A stretch of DNA of 64,000 nt from contig OZ021724.1 in NCBI GenBank assembly GCA_963978545.1, positions 31,266,433-31,330,432 on the forward strand, in the 5' to 3' direction. The position numbers and the translations under genes are program-made. Positions within the stretch are counted from its first letter, which is position 1, and every line of letters starts with the position of its first letter. Source of the stretch: Linyphia triangularis. Lineage: Eukaryota > Arthropoda > Arachnida > Araneae > Linyphiidae. Under the pieces are notes generated by a model that was not told where the DNA came from, searched no databases, and saw nothing but the letters and a program-made list of their open reading frames with translations. Positions 43,042 to 53,367 of this stretch are shown here, one piece after another.

Positions 43042-45977
43042 TAAAATTGGTCAGATGTCAAGAGGCCATCATTTGAGCTAGCATCTTTCTCTCCGTGAAT
43101 GGCTGTTAGGGAGAAAAACTATTGCTCAAAAGGTACAAAACATATTTCAGATTAATTTTGATATCTGATAAATATATGTAAGAGTTACCAAAGCCGAATG
43201 CTACCAAAGATTTCCAGCTTTTCGAATCCCTAAATGATGAACAAATGGAAGTCACTTCTGCTACCAAATATCTGTCCAAACATAACGATTCAAACGCCGA
43301 TCTCTGAATATACTAAATATCATGATTGCCTACCAAGCATTCTCAATACCGACTATTCAGAACCAATCCTCATCCCAGCAGATTCTCGCCAAGCCCCAAT
43401 CCAAACAATAATCCCATGAATCACAAGCCAAGGCGATAACACACGGTTGCCTCCAAGGTCCACAAACGGACAAGTTGACAATCCAGGGAATAGATCCGGG
43501 TCTGAACGATATAAATCCGGAATCCATTGACCAGATGGAGGTCCGTTTGAGAAAATGCTAATCTTATCTGTCTCTAATGAATCCTGCAATCCGCACCTTG
43601 CTGGAGTCCGGGACAATGAGATAATAATTGAGTTCGCTTGACTGGATTGATTAGGATGCCGGATAAATGGAGGTGGCAAACAGGAAAAGGCCGGACTGCT
43701 GTGAGTAATAGCATGGTTCACTACGATGCTGAGTAATTAGGAAAGATAGCAGCACATTCCGCGCATCGTCAGTTTAATTTTGGGATTAGGTTGTTTTTGC
43801 TTACAAGGCAGTGTAAGTTATATTACGATGTTAAGCAGAGGAAACATTTGGCGCTGCCGAAGTGTATTTAAGGCATTTTCCATTACACTGTGAGAATTGA
43901 AATGTCTACAATACAATGTTACAGAGCAAAATAAATTGAATTTAAACCATTTATAATTCTACGCAATACAATAAATGGAATTCACAAGAGAAATTCAGAT
44001 CCCACAGTGAATCGGTTAGAAGATGTGTCGGTTTCATGATCGGAAGAAAAGGGGTCGAATCAGAGCGCTGTCTAAACAATGGCCTGTAGAATCAATGGTG
44101 GCTGCAGCACGTCATATTCGTCGAGGCATCAATGAATGTCCTCTGGTTAGTGAGATTTGAATGTGGAGGGAGATGCCAGTTCAAGCATCGCTTCCTCTTC
44201 ATCTAACCAAATTCAAAATTTCGTGGCTAATTGTCCATGTTGTTACAAAGTTATTATGGACCTTGAATAGCCCTTGCGCAAAATATCCGAAAGACAAACT
44301 TACTGAAACGCCATACAATTATACTGTATGAAACTTAAAAAATGTGTACAAATGATCAAGTTAGATATTTAATAGAACTTCTTTAAAAATACATAATTTT
44401 AAAGAAAACAATCGAATTCGAGTCGATAAAATGCTCAAAACGTACCAAGACCTCGGTGAAAATCAACTAGATAAAATAAAATTCTTAAAATGGGGAACCT
44501 ATGAGCATATACTCTCCTCCAGGTTTGGCAGTAACTACCTCAACAAAACGTTTGACATTAAAACTACTATCAACAACTAATTTTCACACAACAACGAAAT
44601 TAGGCAGAAGCATCGTAAACTTTTTTTAGCGAAATTCCCACCTCGGGTTAACATCTACATTTTCGCGAAACCAACCCATTTGGTAAAGTGGTCCTAAAAG
44701 CCTACTCACTCATTTTATCTCTTTACAGCCCCCCACAAAGGACATAGGTCTTTAAAGACCCCAAGGGACAATACCAAAAGAATTTACACTTCCCCTCTTG
44801 CCCATAGTCAAGAGAGCTGACTTCTTGGGTGGTCCACAACACGGGTGGTATATGATGATGTGTCCCAAGACCACAAGCAACCAAACGACACAATGGTTTT
44901 TAATTGCAGCTATAAAATTACACCCCGAACCTGCAAATTGGAAATCACAGCGGGGTTGCTACTTTTTTGAGGGACAAAAACAGTTCAACCACAAGAAAAG
45001 AATAGCGTTTTTCTGGAAGGCTGGATCGCGTCTGTTTTCGTCAAGCCTCGGGCATGCAGGAAAGCCGGGCAACCTTGACAACAATCTCCAAGAACTGGTT
45101 TTTGTTGTCGCCTCCCCCTAGGTTTGTGGTGGGATTGGGGGAATAGTCTGATGGGAAAAGCACTTTCTTCGGAGACATCTATGATGTATGTCGGATTAAA
45201 AGATATTTTACAATCTGGTTATTGGTTTATCTTATCCGAGGATTGGAAAGAATGTTGATCCTATCCAATAGATCTGCTGTCAGTACGTTGTTATATTTAA
45301 CATTATTATTTTAAGAAAAAACATAATGTGAACGATTTCCATCACAGACAACTTCGATGTTAAAGTAAAATATGCGAATAAAAGGATGAAAATTAAATAC
45401 AGTTTACAAGACTATTTGTACGCCAATTAGCGGTAACACAGAATCCCTATATTTAAACAAACCCGATAATGTTCGAAACTACTATTGTCTTCTTTTAATT
45501 TTTAACTTAAAAAAGATAAAGAAAAATCACTATTTGAGTTTAATTTATACACAAGTGCAGTAAAATTCTATAGGTGATCATTATAGTAGCCGAGAATTTT
45601 TATCCACATAAAGATCATAATAAATTGTAAATTACAAAAAAAAAACTCATGTTTCTCTAAATTCTGAGCAAAAACACGAGATTAATGTAGAATATCCAAA
45701 ACAGCATTTCGTTAAAGATCATATTGAGTAGGGATTAATGCTAAGTTTTTACAACCAATGCTATTTTTAAGGATGAATCCATTTCTTAAAAATATACAAT
45801 CTCCATCATTAATTAATCCGTCATAAAAATGTATTTAGATTATCCTTCGATAACGATCAAACACGTGCACATTTGAAGATCATATCCATTCGAGGGAAAA
45901 ACTTTGATTTTTCTATTACTTGAAAATTATCCTAAAAAGCAACAAATTACATTAGCAGTATAGATTGACAAACTTAC
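43042..45977. other. AT-rich stretch, no gene recognised
   Basis: The segment 43240-43740 is less AT-rich and has a 122-codon minus-strand open frame (43353-43721) with no recognisable motif. A 107-codon plus frame (44798-45121) is likewise unrecognised. Without splice context or similarity I leave both uncalled. Confidence 0.5.
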
Positions 45978-46887
45978 CTTTCTAGTAGATCTTTCAGGAG
46001 GTAAATAAGTCCAATTAAGAAATTGTATACGTATAAGCTTGGGATATCACAAACACCAACGTAGAACCGTTCGAAGAGGTTTATGATGCATCCATGAGCA
46101 GTAGAAAATTTCACAAAACGCAGGGATAGCAACCGTTTAGTATAAAAGAACTAATTTAAGTAAAGCTGTTCACTATTTTTTTTTTCCAGTGTGAATTGAG
46201 TAATCATACAGTTTCACACATCGAAGAATTCTTCACAGGTCTTTCAGTTTTACGTGTTTACGGTAAGAAGTAATCAAAAAGTCGAAACACAGAGGAAAAA
46301 TCCACACTTCTCCATCTTTAGAACATTGTTTGAAGAATAAAATCGCTCAATTTACACACAGTTACGACTTCAGTTAAGCAGAAATACAAACATTAGAACA
46401 AACGATGGAAAAAAAAACTACGAGATTAATCCAATAGGCGATCGTCTACAAACAATCCGCGCACGAAAAACCATTTCCACACCAAATAAAAGAAAATCAC
46501 ACAAATCCAAAATTCATTTGGGCTATAAATCCTTTTTCAAACAAACCTTCTACGGAAATTACGCATTTTTCACTTGACCGTTCGAAACGCGCAACTTTTC
46601 ATTCAGAGACGAGGTGGTTGACTTCGCTTGATTGCAAGACGCTTTTTTTATTTATTTTTAAAACGAAATCGAATCTGCAGACGACTATAACCAGACCTCT
46701 ACTCGCTTCGAGGCACCAGCGCGCTCTGAGGGGAATGGAGCGGCGTTCGAATGTGTTCGGATTGGGGGGAGGGAAAAGGGGGCGCGAGGGTCGCCTAGAG
46801 AGAAAAGAATTCCACTTCGTGATCCCAGGGCTGTGTCGTCACGAGTTGGGCCTGCACGGGTCGCCGCCAAGCGGAGGTTTCGGATAG
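45978..46887 (-). promoter_or_regulatory. CpG-rich island with possible minus-strand first exon
   Basis: The stretch 46620-46887 is GC- and CpG-rich, in sharp contrast to the AT-rich surroundings, and contains GCGCGC and CGGCG words. Reading on the minus strand from this island, the first strong donor met is CTAGAAAG|GTAAGT, with the exon edge at 45978. The interval has no long open frame, so it would be mostly 5' UTR. A promoter plus non-coding first exon of a minus-strand gene with remaining exons at lower coordinates, or outside the window, is a plausible reading. I could not identify any downstream exon. The open frames over the island on both strands (46618-46887 plus, 46685-46870 minus) are probably consequences of high GC. 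Confidence 0.35.
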
Positions 46888-48512
46888 AGAACGATAAATT
46901 TGACTGGTGTCTCGTAAAATGAAAAGAAAGACAGCCGGAGATTCAAAAATCCAACAATGGTTCTTCATATTTATGTGCTCTCTTAGTTATCATTTAAACC
47001 TTGATTTAATGAAATTCTGTCATTGAAATGAATTTTTTTTAGTTTTTGTTTCTCTCCGGATTTATAGTTTGATTTGAATTTTTTTTTTCGCATTTGGAAT
47101 GAAATAGAATTATACATAATGTATAGAAAAGTGTGGTAATAACACTTTTTACCTCAGTTACTTTCAACGTGAGTTTAGATATTTGCGAGTTTGGGCATCT
47201 ACCAGTTTTTGTTAATTTAGCTTTAAAATTGTTTAAAAGTTACTTTCGGAATGAAATGACATATCTCTCTGTCAGTGTCTCAAAAACTGCGTTTTATCTG
47301 TACTATATTTTTCTACTGCGGAGACGATATTGACGAAAATACAAACCCTACTCACGATTGTTAAAACAAACACTCAATCTTCCAACCAAAATAGTAATTA
47401 GTTGAAATCAATCGATTTAAAATTAATGCGTAATTGATAATCATCTAATTAGATTAAAGAAAAACACTGTCGTAAAAGTATGTTCGATTGTATCGTGGTG
47501 AAAAACGTTGGAATTAAACTATTTATCATATTTATTTTTTTGCATTTTTATCACATCTTCAGTTCAATCCCTTTTAAATGACATCTCATTACCATCAACA
47601 TTTTGCGATTTACTGTCGGCTGGTTGTTTCCAGTTTTTTGGTGTAAGGTATGTTTTTATCTTTATAAACTCCTCCCTCAGCCAACCATTTGGTTTTTGGC
47701 AAGCCAAAGCCAAAAGAAGGCAAAAAGTAACTTCGCGAACAAAATCAAAAATATATTATACAGTGTTTAAAACACAATTTGACTAATTCAGAATAAGTGC
47801 ACTTGCGCTTACGAAGTTTAATGCGAAAACTCCATGGAAACCAAACATAATTGTTTAACTACAGGTAGCTAGCTGGTGATACAAATGTAAGCAAAATTGA
47901 CTTTACAACACACAAGAGTCATCGTAAAATTGAAATACCATCATCTACAACTACGCCTCATAATTTTAAACTTGTTTAAATGACGAGGCATCGACACCTG
48001 AGCTAGCATCTCTCTTTATCCACATACACGCCACACAGCATATAGAGACTTGATCTTTAATTTGATATATAGTAAGTGTATTACATATACTATGTAACAT
48101 TTGTAGTTTAGGTAGACTCAAGGGTTGAATTTGAAATAGAATCGAGTTATCAGTTACCTTATTGGTTGGGTGTAGGTATCTTAAAACATTGCCAAATTGG
48201 TAATAATTATTATTTTTTTTTTCCGGATAAGTAAAATAGAAGAGGAACTGTCATTGATAAGCAATGCTCAAGAGAAGTACAACTATTTAGGCTTTTATGG
48301 AATTTTTTACGGAAATTACATGGGTGTAGATATTTAAAGCATCTTAAAAGGCAGCTATTTTGATGAAAACCGTTGGAGTCGCTTTTTTTTCACTTGCTGT
48401 AAAACATAAATTTTTCAACGGCAGCTAGTTAATGCTCATATTTAATTTAAGCTCTTAGGTTAATTCTTTCGGGAGTTATACTGACTCCCCACTCTCAAGC
48501 AGACATTTTTAA
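46888..48512. other. AT-rich stretch, no gene recognised
   Basis: AT-rich. A short plus open frame (47508-47786) starts with a hydrophobic stretch but has no other coding support. Around 47990-48020 a 'gagctagcatctctct' block resembles one at about 43072-43090, a weak hint of another dispersed repeat. Confidence 0.55.
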
Positions 48513-49027
48513 ATCCTTTATATTAACTTCGATTTTGTGTGTCAATGGCGGCAGAATCTGAGGAGGCCTACTTAACTCTCTTGCCGTCATCCAATCGGGC
48601 TGAAACTTGGTGGATAGATTCGATGACAATGTATTCTATCAAATTTTAGTGTTGTTACTATCACTAGAAGGTCGCTTTTACGGAATATTACCAAACCAAT
48701 TTGCCGTGATCCAATAGCGCTAAAATAGCATCTAACCGACCATTGAAGAAACTCTTTCCCGTTACCGAATTTCATTTAATAAATAAATAATAAAATTGTT
48801 TTAATCAGAATAAATAAATGATATTTGGATGTGAGTACATATATTCACGTTCACTTTTAATAAATAAATTTTGAAAAGTAATTTGCCACACATTTTGCTG
48901 ATAGAAATGTTTTTGATATTTAAAACTAGATGCGAACACCGAGAACACGCTGTTGACAGAATAGTGATAACGAATATAAAAATTGGCAATGCATATAAAG
49001 AATTTATATTAAAAACTTTGTATTTAT
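48513..49027 (+). repeat. Dispersed repeat R1, copy A
   Basis: Shares ordered blocks with 50550-50850: ATCCTTTATATTAAC, then TTGCCG..ATCCAATCG..CTGAAAC, then GGCAATGCATATAAAGA with TAAAAACTTT. A second internal 'TTGCCGTGATCCAAT' word occurs at about 48701. Copy A is longer than copy B because of extra AT-rich sequence in the middle. The family is not recognised and no coding frame accompanies it. Confidence 0.65.
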
Positions 49028-49181
49028 GGGTTATATACTCTAGAGATCTGAGCTTGCAAGGAGATTTTTATTTTCAATTTTTTTTTTCTCTCCCTTTTTT
49101 GGGGATCAAATAACATAAAAATAATTGACCTTAGAGAAATATTTTTAACGTTCCACAGTGGAAACGCAAAATAATAATTGT

Positions 49182-49224
<43 letters not shown>

Positions 49225-49920
49225 ACCGAATGCAATATTTTTATTACTCTACATTAACATATAAGTAATTGAAAGTAAAAAATATGTTTGTTTCCTGTAC
49301 CCTGTACAAACAACAAGCATTTTTTTTTTTTTTTTTTTTTTAACTTTTAACTGGACGGGGTTGACCACGGTGTCTAGCCAAGCGAAGGCGTTTCTGTCGT
49401 ATCAATGAGACGAAGCGGTTGAATTACTTAAAAGCAATTCGAAGCGATTGGAAAACTTGCCTTTTTCTAATGATCGGGATGGTTTCTACCAAGGGTTAAG
49501 TTTTCCATGTTTTTTTTTTAAAGACTAAGGCAAAGAGCTGGGGGGGAGGGGGGGGAAAGGGGGGGGGGGAAGGAAAAAAAAAACGAAGTTTGGTCTTGAA
49601 GTTCAAGTGGAAATAAAGACAACAGACGGTGATTATTTATACTAAGAGCACAGTATGTAGCAATGCTATTCTAAAAAACTTATTATCTCTAGTGGATTAT
49701 TTAGGTTCACTGGAGCTTGGGTGCAGATATTATCAATTGCTTACCTTAATTCAAATTGAGAAACCGGTTTTTTAAGTGTTTTTGAATTTCAGGCACATTT
49801 AATAGCTAGATATCAATACTTTCAGTATTGGAATAAAAAGGATTAGCTGCATCTGTATATCCCCCCCCCCCCTCTCGAAATTTTAGAGATTTCTAATGGT
49901 GTTATTTCCGAACTCAAACA
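49028..49920. repeat. Poly-T-rich and G-rich low-complexity patch
   Basis: Contains an uninterrupted T41 run at 49183-49223, a T22 run at 49320-49341, a purine tract with several G-runs at 49540-49580 and a C12 run at 49861-49872. The long T-runs could be poly-A tails of minus-strand retroposons, but no body sequence upstream was recognised. Confidence 0.7.
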
Positions 49921-49972
49921 GAATGATCGCCTAGAGCCAAAGAGATTTCAGGTTCAATTCCCGCATGTGTTC
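49921..49972 (+). repeat. tRNA-like (box B) fragment, probable SINE piece
   Basis: Holds a good RNA polymerase III B-box, GGTTCAATTCC (49951-49961), followed by CGCATGTG. It resembles the 3' half of the tRNA-like sequence on the opposite strand at 50161-50232. I see no matching A-box upstream. It is probably the degraded head of a second, inverted SINE copy. Confidence 0.4.
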
Positions 49973-50160
49973 TCTGCGATTTTCAGTTATTTTTAGTTGG
50001 TTCAACAACGTGATTAAAACACGACGGCAATGACGACAGGTATTACGTTTTATGGTCGGTTGGTTGTTTTCTGATTATCTGGCGCTGTCAGCAACAAGAG
50101 GGCTATAATGCGCCGAAACATTCGTCATTAGACAAGCCAACGTACATTTACAAACACCTA

Positions 50161-50232
50161 TGCCAAACACGGGACTCGAACCCGCAACCTCGCGGTCTAG
50201 AAGCTAGCACGCTAACCACTATACCGTTTGGT
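50161..50232 (-). repeat. tRNA-derived SINE head / tRNA pseudogene
   Basis: Read on the minus strand, this is a 72-nt tRNA-like unit. The acceptor arms ACCAAAC and GTTTGGC pair at six of seven positions. An A-box TAGTGGTTAGCG lies at 50210-50221 and a B-box GGTTCGAGTCC at 50172-50182, with a T-stem GCGGG/CCCGT-like pairing. The anticodon stem does not pair properly, so it is unlikely to be a functional tRNA. A SINE head or tRNA pseudogene fits better. The adjoining sequence down to about 49975 would be the SINE body. Confidence 0.7.
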
Positions 50233-50549
50233 CGGCCGTTCTATGGTCGGACTGCCAGATTTGGAGGGTTTTCAGAGTACATTTCCAATTTTTCGGCAGC
50301 TCTCTTTGAAAGACCTTACGGTTTCACTTTCAATCCTCAGAAAAACCCTCATTAGTCCTTATCTTTCTGTGGTGATGCTCTGATGAAGTATTACCCTTGT
50401 GTATCTTTAATGTCTGAAAAGATCCAATGAAATGCCAGTATCGATTCCCTTTTGTACCTTATATTCTTCCCCTCTAATTTTTTATAATTAAGAATACTGA
50501 TTCAAATAAGAGAACTTAACTTGGTTTTTTCAAATATTGATGCTTCTTC

Positions 50550-50850
50550 ATCCTTTATATTAACACAGATTGTGTTTGGGGAGGGAAATATTCGGAGGGC
50601 TAATTAACTCACTTGCCGCTATCCAATCGACCTGAAACGTGGCAGATGGACTCGTTGTTGATAACAATGCATACCATCAAGTTTTTGAGAAAGTAGAAGT
50701 TAGTTAATGGCCCGAAATGTAATGTTTTCTTCGTAGTGGTCAAATACTATGAAAAGTCGATCTGAGCTCGAAATTGCTCAAATAAGTCGCAATTGCACAC
50801 AAAAGTTGGCAATGCATATAAAGATTTTACGGTAAAAACTTTCGTTTTTA
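50550..50850 (+). repeat. Dispersed repeat R1, copy B
   Basis: Second copy of the repeat at 48513-49027, same strand and same block order (ATCCTTTATATTAAC; CTTGCCGCTATCCAATCG; GGCAATGCATATAAAGA). The two copies flank a ~1.5 kb patch holding the poly-T tracts and tRNA-like sequences. They could be separate insertions or a direct duplication. They are too diverged to be LTRs of a recent element. Confidence 0.65.
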
Positions 50851-52679
50851 GAAATTATTTTTATGGTCAGTAAAAATGAAGTATTTATTACACAAGGAAA
50901 ATGAAATTTGGTTGAATTTTTTTTCACCGCATTATGCCCAAAAATTGTTTTATCATGTATTTCTCGGTCAACTTTTCATATGAACAGTTCAATTAAGTCA
51001 CCCACCACAAAAATTCTCTTATATAAATAAGTGAGTTAAAGTTAAACCACTTCATCTACGAAGCAAATTACAGAGGAGGATGTAAAATCCCTATTACGTG
51101 CCTTTATCAGTTTGAGACATATACATGAACGCGGTTCTGCGTTCCATTTCAAGCAAGAGAGCCCGGAAGCCGGATTATAAGTACATAAAAAAAATAGCAC
51201 CCAAAACGAAACAATGTAGAAAAGTTTATCCATTACTCATGGAACTAGAATGGTGGGGTAGTTTAAAATATTCGCCAGCCAGTCAGGGCTTCACGGAAGC
51301 GAGGGAAGCTTCAACACGCAAATAGACAATGAAGTTGTGAACCCTTTTTCGAAATTTTGAATAAAACAAGGGTTGGGGATTTTTATTTTCATTTTTCTCG
51401 TTTGTAGTAGCGGGTTTGCAACAAGCTTGTAAAATGGACAACACGATTATATTTAAACTAGCTGAATACCTGTAATTTTACCAAGTGCATTTGAGCAATC
51501 GAAAGACATTCGTGTATTCTACAGTTCAGGCATTCGACTCCATTTTGATCTCTGAAAATTGTTTTATCAAAACTGGAATAGCTTACTTTTTCTATGCTTG
51601 CCTTTGTCGACATTTGTACCGAATTTATAGAGTTGTAACTGCATTAGAAGTGTGTCATTTGAATATCCCTCTTTGGAACGTAACGTACAGATGAGTCAGT
51701 GAGTGGGGGCTTTGGCTTTTTATTATTTTTTTTATTTATATAGATATATTCGTGTATATTGCTTTAAAATCTGACGATTTTAAAATAAAAATAGTGGAGA
51801 ATTTATACTTGTATGCTTGCTTAAGTGTAGGTTTTAACTATAAATTTGAGGTATTTTAATAATAGATTTTTATTGACAAACTAAATTTTTGTGCATGTTG
51901 TAAACAAAATATTGAATATTTATTAATGATCTAAAACACGTAATTTTTGAAAATAATTAAAGAAATAAACGCTCTTTTATTTTCTGATCCAAAACTAAAC
52001 CAATAAATTTTGCTGTGCCAAAACTTATAGTCCGGATTTTTTTTTTTTTAGTTTGACATTTTCTTTTTAGATACATAACTTCTAAAGCTACAAATTTGGA
52101 CGCTTTCTCTTTCTTCAAAAAGAAAAAAAAAAAAAAAGAAGGGAAAAAAAAAATTATAGACATTTTTAACAAAGTAAAATATTTTTAGTATGGTCTATAT
52201 CCAAAGCCTAATTCATTTTGCCAATTGGTTCGTTTCTTTATAGTGAAATATTTCAAGGGTGCTCCATTACATACTAGCTCTACTTGGTTGCAACTATTTT
52301 TAGATTCATTATTTCATTACTGCTATTGCTCCATCCAAAATGTTGACATATTGTTTTGCCTGAACAAGGCTTTTGCAACTCGAAGAGTTGGTTTTTAATT
52401 TTAGGATATGTGACCAGTTATTCTTTATAAATTATCAGTTAGTCCATTAATTATATTGGAAACATTGCTCGTTCCTCCTTAGAATTGTATTCAATTGGAT
52501 ATTCAAACGGATGAAAACTTTGTACTTTGCAAAAGTTTTCTCCACTTTCGATACCATTGTACATAGCAAATGAAACACGTTAGTTCTGTCTTTTTTTCAT
52601 CTCCACAGAAAATGTAATCTTTTAATTTTGCACATAGCCAAAGACACAAATGTTCATACTTCGGTTTTCATACGGTCTG
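50851..52679. other. AT-rich stretch, no gene recognised
   Basis: No gene recognised. The plus-strand frame 51125-51325 and the minus frame 51042-51233 overlap over a mildly GC-richer patch but match nothing known. A-rich tracts occur near 52121-52152. Confidence 0.6.
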
Positions 52680-53072
52680 ATACTCTTCATATCCACTTCT
52701 TTCTGGCCTAAATTTTGATTACAGTGCTGTAATATTTCAATTATAAAAATTCCTCGTGGTTAGGTTCCACTACAAGTATTACAAGAAAAGACACAAATAC
52801 AACATTAGTTGTTTACACTGTCCGACACAACGCTCCATACCCACTTCTTTCCGAGTCGAAATTTTAATTAAAGAGCAATAATATTTCATCCATAACAATT
52901 CCTCAGATTCTTTAACAATTGTTGTACTAGAATAAAAACACCAAATATAGCAATTAGTTTTTCGTTATGGTGTGAGGCAAAGCTTCATAGGATACGCTTC
53001 ATGGATATAATATTTCATCCACAGCAATTCCTCAGATTCTTCAACAAGTGTTGCACTGCAATATTCAATTCA
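52680..53072. repeat. Degenerate ~150-bp tandem repeats, about 2.6 copies
   Basis: Three imperfect copies begin near 52685, 52836 and 52981. They share CCACTTCTTTC (first two), TAATATTTCA, ATTCCTC and a downstream 'gttgtactag/gttgcactgc' word. Copies 2 and 3 are most alike (TATTTCATCCA..CAATTCCTCAGATTCTT). The array is old and abuts the open frame at 53065. Confidence 0.7.
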
Positions 53073-53367
53073 CTTTTCGATCCAGCAATCTAGTGCCGTA
53101 TTTAGCAGCACCCCCACACTTCTGACAGACATCTCGTTTCACTTGGACACGGCTTTTATCTATTCGATACACCCCTCTTATCAAAAACGAAGCACGTCGG
53201 TCTATTTTTGACTTCCACTCTATATTCACTCCTCCCTTGCACGCAACACAAAGACTATATTGACAAGATTTCGGCACCTGATCCGTGAAGCTCTTCCTAA
53301 TGAGACCACAAAGCAAACCAACAAGACCGTGAGACCCGGGTCTTCCCCAAGCAATATTGTTCGAAAG
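53065..53367 (-). CDS. Small unrecognised ORF with two CxxC pairs
   Basis: About 100 codons open on the minus strand, preceded in frame by a TGA and ending with TGA at 53065. Counting from the TTG/L at 53316 as residue 1, C-x2-C pairs occur at residues 23-26 (CVAC) and 64-67 (CQKC), each followed by GG or KGG, with a basic stretch between. This is compatible with a small zinc-binding fold but matches no family I can name. A second, strongly basic minus frame (53226-53513) lies just upstream in another frame. The patch is GC-richer than its surroundings. There is no ATG near the start, so if real it is an internal or terminal exon or a decayed gene. Confidence 0.22.
   Translation of the reverse strand, partial: LSNNIAWGRPGSHGLVGLLCGLIRKSFTDQVPKSCQYSLCVACKGGVNIEWKSKIDRRASFLIRGVYRIDKSRVQVKRDVCQKCGGAAKYGTRLLDRKVN

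Noticed and set aside
43353..43721. 122-codon minus-strand open frame
   Set aside because: No recognisable motif, no splice or start context, and similar-length frames occur by chance in mildly GC-rich patches.
44798..45121. 107-codon plus-strand open frame
   Set aside because: Moderate GC but no motif recognised and no exon borders that fit.
50161..50232. Functional tRNA gene on the minus strand
   Set aside because: The anticodon stem does not pair and one acceptor pair is mismatched, so a SINE head or pseudogene is more likely.
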